This document shows positions 37,745-49,491 of a DNA stretch of 64,000 bases, in pieces. The first letter of the stretch is position 1. Every line of letters begins with the position of its first letter. The position numbers were made by a program, and so were the translations under genes. Source of the stretch: Neocallimastix lanati (nom. inval.) (taxonomy: Eukaryota; Neocallimastigomycota; Neocallimastigomycetes; Neocallimastigales; Neocallimastigaceae); the NCBI GenBank assembly GCA_016946835.1, contig JACVTC010000024.1, positions 202,001-266,000 on the forward strand, read 5' to 3'. The notes below the pieces were generated by a model, which was not told the origin of the DNA, did no database searches, and was given only the letters and a program-made list of their open reading frames with translations.

Positions 37745-39100
37745 GATTATTTGATATAATCTTTATAATTTATAAATATTTTTTTTTTTGTTTTTAAAAA
37801 AAAAAACATATCAATAAAAATAACTAATATAAAATAATAATAAATTTATTTAAAATTTTTAATTATAATTAATTATAATTTTTATTAAATATTAAAATTA
37901 AATTATAGAATAATAGAAACAAACAAAAACAAAAGCAATATATTATTAGACATCAAAATATTATTATAAAATAATAGAAATAAACAAAATATCAAAAATT
38001 TAATTTTTTATGTATAAAAAGAAATTAAATTTATAAAGTACAGAAAAAAAAAAAAATAAAATCAAAAATAAAAAGTTTATAAATATTATAGATATAGTTT
38101 GTATATATAATAATAAGTAATAAAAAATAAATAGATTTGTATATATATATATATAATAATAATAATAATAATAAATAAAATAAAAAAAAAAAAAAAGAAA
38201 AAAAAAAGAAAGAAAGAAAGAAAAAAATTAAATAGGTATAATTTATATTTTAAAAATATAAATTGCAAGTATAAATTATAAATAATAATTATATTTATAA
38301 TTATCAATATATTTTATAAATAAAAAATAAATATATATATAAAAATACAAATAAAAATAATGAAAACAATAAAAATAAAAATAATACATTTATTTCTTAG
38401 TTTGAGTGTTAACTTTTCATTTTAGAAGAATAATAAAATATACATGAGGTTACAAAATTTTATTTATAATACTGTTTTGATATATGCATAATAATAAATT
38501 ATTTTAATATGGTTCAAAATTTTATTTAATATATATATAGCTAAATTTTTTTTTTTTTTTTTTTTTGGAATATAATTGAATATATAAATATAAATTAGTT
38601 TGTGAATCAAATTAATAATAATTAAATAAATAAAAATTATGTTAAGATACATAATTTTTTTTTTTGTATTTTACGATAACCATTGTATTCACCCACATGT
38701 ATTAAACATTAACTACAATTTCTTTTAACTTTTGAATATTTTTGACATTTTAAAATAGAATAAAAAATATTTTTTAACAATATAATTTTTTTTTATTTAT
38801 TAGGTATTTTTTTTTAAAAAAAGGTTAAGGTTAGAGCATTTTATTAATGATTTATATTTTATTTATATGTTTTGCCGTCAATATTTAAATTTATTGAATA
38901 TTCATGTTGTAATATATTTTGTTGTATTTTACTTATATTTAATATTAAAAAAATTAATAAATCATAAATGAAATATTAGTATATTGAATAATTTTAAAAT
39001 GTAATTTATTTTATACAATCTATAATTAATTTATTAATTAAAATTTTTGTATATATAATTTATGTATAAATAAACTTTATATAAATTTATATAGAATTCT

Positions 39101-39146
39101 GCTATGCTATATAAATATATATTATATGTATATTTATATAGCATAG
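39101..39146. repeat. Hairpin with 18-bp perfect stem
   Basis: 39102-39119 and 39129-39146 are exact complements (CTATGCTATATAAATATA and its complement) around a nine-base loop. The GCTATGCTAT end gives it complexity beyond a TA run. Confidence 0.6.
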
Positions 39147-39180
39147 TAAAATTTGATAATGAAGTATCTTAGTTATAGAA

Positions 39181-39350
39181 ATAATAATCAATATAATAGT
39201 TATAATAATAAATATTTTATAATAATAATAATTATTATTTTATAATAACAATAAATATTTTATAATAATAATAATTATTTTATAATAATAATAATTATTA
39301 TTTTATAATAACAATAAATATTTTATAATAATAATCAATATAATAGTTAG
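39181..39350. repeat. Compound tandem array
   Basis: Three or so copies of a unit containing TTATTTTATAATAACAATAA and TATTTTATAATAATAATAA, bounded at both ends by AATAATCAATATAATAGTTA. Unit edges are fuzzy because of the low complexity. Confidence 0.6.
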
Positions 39351-40562
39351 AATATTATTTTAAAATATTTATTATTATTTTAAAATATTTATTATTATGA
39401 TATATATACTTTATTTAATTTTTATTTACATTTAAATTTTCAATTTTAAATAAAAAAAATAGTTATAATTTTTATCTGTATAATTCTAAAATTTTCTTGT
39501 TATTTAAAAAATTAATATATGTTTTACCATTTTTATTATTTATATTTTAAAAAATTAAAATGTGTTTTACCATTTTTATTATTTATGTATACTATTTTTA
39601 ATTCTATAACAAATTTATTGCCTACTAATATTAATATATATATATGTTTTTATTAAATTAATTTTAGATTACTCAATAAATTAGATTTAATAATATGTTA
39701 TCGTTGTATTGAAATGTATTGAAATATATAAATTGGAATATATAAAATATTTTAAAAAATTTTTTTTTTTTTTTAAATTCTTCATAAACTTTTTATAGTT
39801 ACTGTATATGTAAATAAAAGTATAATAAAATTTAGAATATTAAATAACTTAAATACTATTTATCATAGATAACATAAAACAAATATAAAACTAAAAATAA
39901 AAATAAAAAAGAATTTTGATAAATTAATTATTTATCTATTATATATGCCAATATGTTTTCTATATATATATTTTGCAGTTTACTTATTTTGTCTGTTTGC
40001 TTAAGTTAATTAACTTTTGTTGTTGTCCAGTTTATTTCTCAATAGTTATTTAACATTGATTGAAATTCAAATATAAAATTATTGTTATTATTTAGTAATT
40101 CCTACAATATACTGCAATAAATTGGTGATGTTTCTATATACCAATCTATTAGAATAAACACTTCAAATTTCATAATCTCAAATTTTATTTATTATTTTTA
40201 TTAATATTTTTATTGATTATTTATATTATCTTTAACTACTTTTAATTTAATAATTATTTTTTAATATTTTTTATTTTTTTTTTACTACATAAATTTTTAA
40301 TTATATCTCGATTTTGTTTTATGTGTTATTACATAAATGTTTTTTATTTGTCATTCATGCACCATATTAAAATTTATATAATAATTGATATCTTAATAAT
40401 TTATCGTATTTATACATAAAATTTATATATATTATTTTTTTTAATAACAACAATAATATTCATATATTTCTAAAAATACTCCAATTATATTACCAACATA
40501 TACAACCATATTTTGTTTCAATTGTTATTGGATTTTATGTCCATTATCAATTAAAATTTTAT

Positions 40563-41060
40563 CTACTTTATACATTAAAATGAATGTGATTTCGCCAATT
40601 TTCAAAATACAAATTTTTAATACGCCATTTATTTTTAATGGCTTGTAAAATTTCTTGCTAACGCCATAAAAAATTTTAATACAATTATATTTAAAAAAAA
40701 ATAAATGTATAAATAAATAAATAAATAAAGAATGTAAATAAGTATATAAAATAAAATAAATAGTAGAATATAAATATAAAGTACAAATTGAATAAAATAA
40801 AATAAAATAAATAGTACAAATTGAATAAAATAAAATAAAATAAAATAAATAGTAGAATATGAATATAAAGTACAAATTAAATAAAATAAAATAAAATAAA
40901 ATAAAATAAAATAAATAGTTGAAATATGAATATAAAGTACAGATTGAATAAAATAAAATAAAATAAATGTTCAATGTGATAATATAAAAGTACAAGTATA
41001 TAAAATAAAATAAAATAAATATTGAATGTAATAATATAAAAGTACAAATATATAAAATAA
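40563..41060 (-). repeat. Minisatellite element, copy I (inverted relative to copy II)
   Basis: Read on the minus strand this matches 44994-45760: repeated AATCTGTACTTTATATT-type units separated by TTTTA runs, then ATACTTAT, a TTTA run, TTTTTAAATATAATTG, then a unique block with ATGG(C/T)GTT, AAATTTTACAAGCC-like sequence, GCCATT..AATGGC palindrome and ATTGGCGAAAT-CACATTCATTTTAATG. Relative to copy II it lacks four bases (GCAC) in the last block. The unique block translates to FYKPLKING-LKICILKIGE in both copies, so it may descend from coding sequence. It forms one arm of a large inverted repeat around 41-45 kb. Confidence 0.75.
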
Positions 41061-41325
41061 AATAAATATTTATTATTATTTTTTATTAAAGAATATTAAA
41101 GACAATTTATTTTTAAAAATAAAATGTTTTTTTTTTTTTTTTTTTTTTAATTATATACGTTAGAAAGCAAAAAAATCATTTATATTTAATGAGATTATTA
41201 TCAATCAATAATATTGTTTTATACATTAAATTACATTATTAATTATATATAATAAAAATGTAAAAAATTTTCATTTCGAAAACATTGATCTTTAATATTC
41301 TTTAATAAAAAATAATATTAGATAT

Positions 41326-41580
41326 TTATTTTATTTTATTTTATTTTATTTTATTTTATTTTATTTTATTTTATTTTATTTTATTTTATTTTATTTTATT
41401 TTATTTTATTTTATTTTATTTTATTTTATTTTATTTTATTTTATTTTATTTTATTTTATTTTATTTTATTTTATTTTATTTTATTTTATTTTATTTTATT
41501 TTATTTTATTTTATTCAATCTGTACTTTATATTTAATATTTTACTATTTATTTTATTTTATATTTTAACTATAATTGTTT
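41326..41580 (+). repeat. (TTTTA)n array followed by one minisatellite unit
   Basis: About 38 uninterrupted TTTTA copies (41326-41515) run directly into TTCAATCTGTACTTTATATT and ACTATTTATTTTATTTTA, the unit of the 45-kb minisatellite. It is therefore a third, pentamer-expanded copy of the same repeat, in plus orientation. Confidence 0.9.
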
Positions 41581-41795
41581 ATTAATATTTCCATTTCATA
41601 TATATATAGTTTATTTTATTTAAAATAATAATTTTAATTAAAATAAATATGTTTATAATATTATATTTAGATGTTTCTTTTAATAAAAAAAAAATAAATA
41701 TATTACATTTATATAAAAATATATGTATTTAATGGTTTATCTAATATATGATTATAATAAAATATTTGATTTTTTTATTTCATCAATTCATGTAT

Positions 41796-41862
41796 TATAA
41801 ATCATCATCATCATCATTATCTTCTTCCATTTCTTCAATATAATCATCATTATCTTCTTTTT
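41796..41862 (-). pseudogene. Possible acidic C-terminal exon fragment
   Basis: On the minus strand a short frame reads KKEDNDDYIEEMEEDNDDDDDL then stop. Asp/Glu-rich C-termini are common in eukaryotic nuclear proteins, and GAT/GAA codons stand out from the surroundings. There is no start or clear acceptor and the frame closes just upstream. A gene remnant or chance expansion of GAT repeats. Confidence 0.25.
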
Positions 41863-42697
41863 TTTATGAAGTATTTTATATATAATAAAAATGATTTTAT
41901 TATTTTCTAATAAAACTATAATAATATATTAAATGAAATATTTTAAAAAGAAAAAAAATTTTATATTTGATATTTTATTTAAATAGATAAATATATTTGA
42001 AAAATAAAAAGTATAATAAATAAAGAATGAGAAAAGAAGTTATTCAATATTTATATTGTACAATTAATAAATAATTTCGTACTACTTTTATTTTATTTAT
42101 ATTAATTATTTACCAATGATTAATAATATAAATATTTATCCATCATTAAAAATATTTATTAAATTATTAATTTTTTAAAAAAAAAATAAAATTATTTTTT
42201 TATTATAAAAAATTTAATATATGTAAAAATAATTTATTATTTAAATATAAATTTTAATAGTAAATAAAATTAAAATACTTTATAAAAAAAAATAAATAAT
42301 AAATCTATTTGTCCTAAATAATTTTTATTTACTTATTAGAGACACAAAATGATAATAAGATATTAGGGACTTAGTTATAATAATAAAAAATCATAATTTA
42401 ATAATTTTTATGTTTATGTTTTAATAATAAAAAAACATAATTTAATAGTTTTTATGATTATATTTTATTATTCATAAATTATTATATTATACATATTAAA
42501 TTACTTAATATAAATAAATTTTATAATCTTATATAATTAATTAAACAAATATATTTAAAAACAAAAGGTTTGAATAAAACTATTTATATATAAAGTATAT
42601 GATTATATTAAAAAATATTTAATAAAATATAATTTATTATAATTATTTCTGTTTTAAAAGTTTATTATTGAAATATATCTTCATTAAGAAAAAGATA

Positions 42698-44053
42698 TTA
42701 GACATCATTCATCTCTTTGGAAGATGGAACATTAGAGACTTCAATGAACTCTTTTTTATTAGTTGGTATATTGCTGTTATCCTTCTTATAATTTATAATT
42801 AAAATCATTTGAAGCATACATTCCAAAAAAATGACAATGGAATAAATTTTTAACCATAATTTTCGACCATAGTAATATTTATCCAAAATATCTTTTAAAT
42901 TTTCATATATATCTTTATCTATATCCTCTTTTGGGACACTGGTCATTGCCAATGATATAGTTAGTGGTTTAAGGCATATTGAATTACTTATAATGCAAAA
43001 TAGATAAAGATAAAACCACACATATTACAAATATTATATATGCAATAAAAACCATAGGTAGAAATAAGTAATAATATAATACTTAAAGACATACATAAAA
43101 ATGCGAAGGATTGATCTAAAATATGAGCTAAAGCGGCATTATCATAATATATGGGAAATTCATCGGCAATTTTTAATAAAGCAGTGTAGGATTTTTCACT
43201 CATATTTTCTTTTTCTCCATCCTCCAAAGAATAATGAAAGCAATAACAAACATCATAATCATAATAGATAACGTATTTAGAAAAACGAAATATCATTGTA
43301 ATAATTTCCATAATGTAAAGAGTAATAATAGCCCCTTTTGTTATAGTTTTTAGATTAGGATCAAGTTCTTCATTTAATCCTTTTCTTCTTCTCATATAGT
43401 TTCTTATATATTTATAACAAAGAAAAGCACAAGTACATAATATAATAGGAAGTAATATATAATTAAAAACAAAAAATAATATTGAACCAAAAGAAACTCC
43501 ATCTGAGGATTCTTCAGAAAATTTTGTTATTACGACGTTAACTTTCATTCCATTTTCTTCGTCCTTAAGAAAAGAGCAAGCAGTATTATTTTCTCTACAA
43601 TAAAGTTGTCCAGAACAATAACAACCAGATTTATTTTTACATCGGCAAAAGGAATGATTTGGGCATTCCTCAGTTGCTGAACATTCAATATCTAAATTTT
43701 TATAATAAGTTTCAGCATTTTCATAAGAAAAGAAGCTTGTAGGATATTCATCGACGTTTATTTGAGGACAATAACCTCCACCGGTAACAAGAGAATGACA
43801 TTCGTTATTTAAACATTCTTCGTTTTTATTGCATTCATGGCCAGTTCTATAACATGGTTTACCATCACATAAATTTGTAAAGAAAGCACAAGTTGATTTA
43901 TCATTTTTCTTACAATAAAAAGTTGTAATACATTTATTTTCAATGCACGTTTAATCTTTCTGGACAATCACTGTCAGAATTACATTTTAGGTTTTCAAAA
44001 TATTTTATTGATTCGTCATAGGTTAAAATTGAATAATAATCAGTTGAATTCAT
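42698..44053 (-). pseudogene. Cys-rich extracellular/multi-transmembrane protein gene with two frameshifts
   Basis: From ATG 44053 the frame reads into Cys-rich EB/EGF-like modules (CNSDSDCPERL...CIENKC, then further C-x-C and CC-spaced modules), then four to five membrane helices between about 43480 and 42780, then a polar tail. The frame breaks near 43945-43953, where one extra base turns the first module into LNVH-stop, and again at 42988-43021, where the helix after STYGFYCIYNICN shifts frame. No plausible GT..AG intron repairs either break. A nonsense change in the tail (TAC to TAA at the end of MNDV) is seen relative to the partial copy at 44641-44994. Likely a dead receptor-like or adhesion-like surface protein; if the breaks are assembly errors it could be live. 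I do not know the family's function. Confidence 0.7.
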
Positions 44054-44640
44054 TGTATTTTTTCTAAGTAAGAAGTTACTAAAAACAACTGAATTTTTAT
44101 AGTCAGAATTTAATTAATAGACTTTATTAATTATAATTTATTGATTTACTTTTTTTTTTATATATTGGGGGATAATAGAATTAATAATTATTAAATCTTT
44201 ATAAATTATATAAATAGTAATAATAAATTAATAAATATTATGGTATTTTTCAATCGTTCTTTAAATTAGATTATATTTCATTTAATTTAATTTATATATA
44301 TAACCTTAACTTATAATTTCATTTGAATTTAAAATTAAATTTTCATATTAAAATATAACAATTATTTTTTTTTTTTTTTTTTTTTTTTTGGTTTTGCTTT
44401 TTTAAATAAACATCAATTAAAAATTTATTTATGTTTTTTAAACATATAACTTATATAAATATATATAGTTGATAAGATTAATTATTTTAACATCATAATA
44501 AATTTTTGTTATATTTTATTTTAAATATTTAATATGAAATAATCATAGAAATCATTCCTATATTAACTTAATTATTATAAAAAAAAATAAAAATAAAAAA
44601 TAAAAAAAAAAAAAATATTTATAAAGTTCAATATGTTTTT

Positions 44641-44994
44641 TAATTATAAATTATAATTAAACAAATATATTTAAAAATATAAGGATAGAATAAAACTATT
44701 TAAATATAAAGTATATAAATTATATGTTTTTATTTTATTAAATATATTTTTAATAAAATATAATTTATTATAATTATTTTTGTTTTTAAATTTTATTATT
44801 GAAATATATCTTCATTAAGGAAAAGACAGTAGTCATCATTCATCTCTTTAGTAGATGAAACATTAAAGACTTCAATGAACTCTTTTTTATTAGTTGGTAT
44901 ATTGCTGTTATCCTTCTTATAATTTATTGTTAAAATCATTTGAAACATACATTCCAAAAAAATGATAATGGAATATATTTTTAACCATAATTTT
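44641..44994 (-). pseudogene. Partial duplicate of the Cys-rich membrane gene's 3' end
   Basis: This stretch aligns directly with 42541 to about 42865: the same 3' flank, the same stop-proximal codons (NYKKDNSNIPTNKKEFIEV) and the last membrane helix (LKIYSIIIFLECMFQMI). Its frame continues 11 residues past the stop of the other copy, to a TAA at 44796-44798. On the coding 5' side it stops abruptly at about 44990, where the TTTTA minisatellite begins, so it is a truncated copy broken exactly at a repeat junction. Confidence 0.8.
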
Positions 44995-45770
44995 ATTTTA
45001 TTTTATTTTATTTTATTCAATCTGTACTTTATATTTATATTTCTACTATTTATTTTATTTTATTTTATTTTATTTTATTTTATTCAATCTGTACTTTATA
45101 TTTATATTTCTACTATTTATTTTATTTTATTTTATTTTATTCAATCTGTACTTTATATTTATATTCCTACTATTTATTTTATTTTATTTTATTTTATTCA
45201 ATCTGTACTTTACATTTATATTTCTACTATTTATTTTATTTTATTTTATTTTATTCAATCTGTACTTTATATTTATATTCCTACTATTTATTTTATTTTA
45301 TTTTATTTTATTCAATCTGTACTTTATATTTATATTTCTACTATTTATTTTATTTTATTTTATTTTATTTTATTTTATTCAATCTGTACTTTATATTTAT
45401 ATTTCTACTATTTATTTTATTTTATTTTATTTTATTTTATTTTATTCAATCTGTACTTTATATTTATATTTCTACTATTTATTTTATTTTATTTTATTTT
45501 ATTCAATCTGTACTTTATATTAATATTTTACTATATATTTAAATTTATTTTATTTTATTTTATATACTTATATTATTACATTTTTTATTTATTTATTTAT
45601 TTATTTATACATTCATTTATTTTTTTTAAATATAATTGAATTAAAAAAATTTTATGGTGTTGACAAAAAGTTTTACAAGCCATTAAAAATAAATGGCTTA
45701 TTGAAAATTTGTATTTTAAAAATTGGCGAAATGCACCACATTCATTTTAATGAGGAGGTTGCATTACTCC
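44994..45770 (+). repeat. Minisatellite element, copy II
   Basis: Nine copies of a unit carrying TTCAATCTGTACTTTATATT, TATATTTCTACTATTT and a variable TTTTA run; unit length is about 55-68 bp, varying mainly with pentamer copy number. It ends with ATACTTATATTATTACA, a TTTA run and the unique block with the GCCATT..AATGGC palindrome and GGCGAAATGCACCACATT. The long ORF across it is a by-product of the repeat lacking stops. Inverted partner at 40563-41060. Confidence 0.88.
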
Positions 45771-46080
45771 AATTTTTCAAGTGATATAGATAAATATGTG
45801 GCTTTAGCCATATAATGCTACACAATATTATTTTATTGTATTATTTTATTTTACTTCAATTTTTAAATTAATTATTAAGTGAATAATTAAATAAATCATA
45901 TAATGGTTTGATTTTATGATTTTAATTCTTTTATTTAAATGTTATTAATAAAAGAATTATATAAAAATATAAATGTTTTTAATAATTATTCTTTTATTTA
46001 AATACTATTAATAAAAAATTATATAAAAATATAAATGTTATTAAAAATGTAAATGTTTTTAATAATAATTCTTATATTAT

Positions 46081-46252
46081 TTAAATTTCAGTTAAACAAT
46101 CAAACCACAAATTAATAATATTTCTATCACATTTAGCATCAATTAACTTGGCTTCAATATTTTTATAGCGTTCAATTAAGACACTGATTTCATTAGCTTT
46201 ATTTATTACTCTTTTTTTATTTTCCAAATTCCTCTTATTTTTCTTTGATAAT
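46081..46252 (-). pseudogene. Orphan coding-like fragment (terminal exon or remnant)
   Basis: The minus frame reads LSKKNKRNLENKKRVINKAN, continues ISVLIERYKNIEAKLIDA and KCDRNIINLWFDCLTEI, then TAA at 46083-46081. Charge pattern and heptad-like spacing suggest a coiled-coil helix ending a protein. A TGA precedes it and there is no ATG or clear acceptor nearby. More complex in base content than its flanks. Gene unknown. Confidence 0.4.
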
Positions 46253-46416
46253 CATAATATGATAAAATTTTTTTTAAAACTGCAGTTATTTTGAACCCTA
46301 ACTTTATTTATTCATTTATTAATTACATAAATTTTTTTTTTTTTACAAAAAAAAAAAAAAACCCAATAAATGAATAAGTATTATTTGTCCAAATTAAAAA
46401 TAATAATAATAATATT

Positions 46417-46509
46417 TCAAATAGTAATGTGAAAAAAAAAGTAATATTCGTTAGAATCTGATAAATGTAAATCTTCACAAGTTACCAGTAATACAGTTAC
46501 TATCAACAT
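46417..46509 (-). other. Short ORF resembling a signal peptide
   Basis: ATG at 46509 gives MLIVTVLLVTCEDLHLSDSN and ten more residues before TGA. The hydrophobic start and Cys-Glu boundary look like a signal peptide of a small secreted protein. It is 165 bp upstream, same strand, of the orphan fragment at 46081-46252, so both may be pieces of one decayed gene. Could be chance. Confidence 0.2.
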
Positions 46510-48719
46510 TAGTATTAATCTTTTATTATTATTACTACCACCGTTCAATTTCTTTTAGATAATAATATATGATATTATAATTTTTTATAATAATTTTAAT
46601 AAACGAAAATTAAATAAAAGTTGTTTCAATATTAAATATTTAATTAATACAAATATTAGTTTATGTATCAAAGTTCCTGCCTTTGTAGACTGCTTAATAT
46701 ATAAATAGCTCTTTTACATAAAAAAATAATAATAAATTCATTAAATAAAATATTTATTTATTATTCTTACAATGATTATAAATTATATATATATTTTAAA
46801 TACTAATATAAAAGTCTATCAATTAGAGCAATCAAATACAAAATTATTATTATTAATTAATAAATTTACAGTTGTGACTCTTTTATTATTTTTAAAAGTT
46901 TTTAATATTTAATTTTTTCTGAATATAAATTACATTTATTTAATTGAATAAAATAGTCTTATATAACATCATATGTAAATGTATTATGTGTAAATTGATA
47001 ATATAGAAAAGTTTATTTTATAAATAAATATAAATAACTTTACAATTGACTAAGTCAGTGCTACACAGAAATCTATTATTGCTGCAATGTAGATAGCAAT
47101 TAATCTATCGTTTATATTAAATAATTTATCTATTAAAAATACCAATAATATAATCATTATCTAATACTATTTTGAACCATAAATTTTAAAAATAATTTAT
47201 ATATTTCAACCTAGTATGTTATAATGAATCCAATGACATTATTATTATTTATCTAAAGATATTAATATTTAATTATTTTGGTCAATATAAGGTCTATGTT
47301 CATACAGTTGCTATTTTAATGCTACTAATTAATTACTTTTGCTTTATTTAAATTTATAATGTAAACAGATTGAAAATTTTAATAGTTTAGTATGTATACA
47401 AATACTTTGATTATAATTAATAAATATTTATTTCTTTAATTACAACTAATGTAATTTTTAGTAAATTATTTAAGATATCGTTATGAGTTTAAATGTGAAT
47501 ATAAAAAAAAAATAAATATTCTCTCAAAATTATATGATAATAAATAGATGCAATTTTCAATGATAATATTATCATCGCTAAATTTTATGTAAATAAAATT
47601 GACTTTTTAAAATAATTAATAAAAATTAAATTCACAGGAGTGATAAATTTAATTTAAACAATATATATACTATTGCTATACAAACAAATTTATAACGTTA
47701 CATTGCTTTACTATAGAATAAATAATATTTTAATTGATTACATAACTTTATTATTAGTGTTATTTAATAAATAAATTTAAGTAATATTAATAAATAATTG
47801 TTCATTTTCTTAAGTATTCTATTGTAAATAATAATAATTTAAATGAAATAAATAAAAAATAAGGATAATAAAATAAAAATGGATATAATTGTATATTTTA
47901 TATTTTTATATATATATAAATGAATATTTAAATAAGACAATTTCAATATACTATCTCTAAATAAAAGAAAATAAGAGACATTAATATTTATACAATATAT
48001 AATTATTCACTAAATAATAATGGTTTGAGTTTTGTTTTATATAATTATTTTACTATATATTATGATAAGAAGTTAAAATTTAATTTTTTTAAGCTAATGT
48101 AAAAAGTTATTTAAATAATATAATATTTAGACCATAATAAATAAATATTAATATACAATTTAATCACAAGAAAAACTTTATATGAACTTCAAAGAAATTC
48201 TTTGTTTCTTATGTTCAATTTGAGTGTATATATTAGAATATACATATTATCAAATTTAATAATATTATATACCTTAACAAAAAACATTATTTATTACATC
48301 AAGGTGATTTTTATAATACTTTACGGAATTTAAAAACATTTCTACAAAGTATAGAATTCAGTCTCATACTATATAATTTTATATCATTTATTTATTTATA
48401 TTCATTTAATCTAAAGTTTATTTAGATATAGAGTTACTATATATAAAAAGGTTTAAAATCTTTTATAATATTATATGTATCATATATAACATTCATTGTA
48501 ATTAAAATAAATAATGATAAATATTAGATTAATTAAACATAAATATTTAGATCTATTATTTATCATAAACTATACTATAACATTAGATAATCATTATCGA
48601 ACAAAATAATTTATATTCAATTACGCAAACTGGTAGAAATAACGTTTTAAATGATATATACAAACCTAAATGTACTGATATGTTACTTCACATTTAAATA
48701 ATTTATAAAACATAAATAT

Positions 48720-48755
48720 TTCAATAATGAAAAGAATTTTCTTTTCATTATTGAA
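48720..48755. repeat. Perfect 36-bp palindrome
   Basis: TTCAATAATGAAAAGAA (48720-48736) and its exact complement (48739-48755) are separated by two bases. A 17-bp perfect stem with mixed composition; may be a foldback or a replication/recombination scar. Confidence 0.65.
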
Positions 48756-49080
48756 TAGTATACTATACGTTTATTGAAAGGAGCATCATTTAAAATATTC
48801 ACTTTTATTTTTTCACGATTTATCTTTTTATGTTTAAAACTTTAAGCGAAATTTTTTTGAAATTCCGCTAATGTCAATTTTCAATTCGATTTTTTAATTG
48901 AATGTTGTAGTATTAAAATAAGACCCTCAAATCGAAGATCAATCTTATTGCTTATTTTAATCTTATAAAGTCTAGTATTTTTTTAAACAATTCATATTAT
49001 TATTAAACAATTTCTTTTTGGGAAATTTTTCTTTTAAAAAATTACTTCTTTACAGAAAAAAAAAATACTTCAATTAATTA

Positions 49081-49230
49081 CATATAATTTTAATTTTATT
49101 ATTTCATAATACTTTAATTATTTATACTGTAATTATTTAGACACATATCAAAATGCATATAATTTTAATTTTATTATTTCATAATACTTTAATTATTTAT
49201 ACTGTAATTATTTAGACACATATCAAAATA
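49081..49230. repeat. 75-bp tandem duplication
   Basis: 49081-49155 is repeated at 49156-49230 with a single mismatch at the end. A recent event, located about 260 bp 3' of the minus-strand BTB-like gene. Confidence 0.9.
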
Positions 49231-49491
49231 CATAACTTTTAATTTCATATAAATTAAAATTATTTTTTTTTTAAAATATTATTTTTTACTTTTTATTTTT
49301 TATTTTTTTTTAATAAAAAAATTTTTAAACAAATTTACAATTATTAAATTTTATATTCATTCGTGTTTTTAGAGTATGTACAAAATAATTAATAAAAGGG
49401 TATACTAACATTAAAAAAAAAAAAAATTGAATTATTTACAAAAATTGGTATGCAAAGGGTATTATTTTTACTAATTAGATTATAATTTAAT

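Larger units (their letters stand above)
37745..40562. other. 2.8-kb non-coding region with tandem and inverted repeats
   Basis: No gene seen; open frames on the minus strand here are translated A/T repeats. Contains the hairpin 39101-39146, an AATAATAAT/TATTTTATAATAACAAT tandem array at 39181-39350, and a duplicated block of about 42 bp at 39501-39587 sharing GTTTTACCATTTTTATTATT. Confidence 0.6.
41061..42540. other. Spacer inside the rearranged block
   Basis: Holds poly-T at about 41127-41148, a long TTTTA array (41326-41515), an acidic coding-like fragment (41796-41862) and otherwise A/T-rich sequence without genes. Confidence 0.55.
45771..49491. other. 3.7-kb intergenic region with two small coding-like remnants
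   Basis: Apart from fragments at 46081-46252 and 46417-46509 no gene is seen. Includes an imperfect duplication around 45940-46060, a palindrome at 48720-48755 and a 75-bp tandem duplication at 49081-49230. Between 46.6 and 48.7 kb the sequence is less repetitive than usual but shows no open frame worth calling. Confidence 0.5.

Noticed and set aside
38086-38652. Two hydrophobic minus ORFs of 62-73 codons
   Set aside because: Composed of A/T repeats, no family pattern, no start context.
44962-45639. 225-residue plus-strand ORF rich in Phe, Tyr, Leu and Ile
   Set aside because: It is the TTTTA minisatellite read through; the repeat lacks stops in this frame. The same holds for the 156-residue minus ORF at 40525-40995, except its short unique end.
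46280-46310. CCCTAA word recalling a telomere repeat
   Set aside because: A single occurrence (GAACCCTAAC); no array anywhere in the window.
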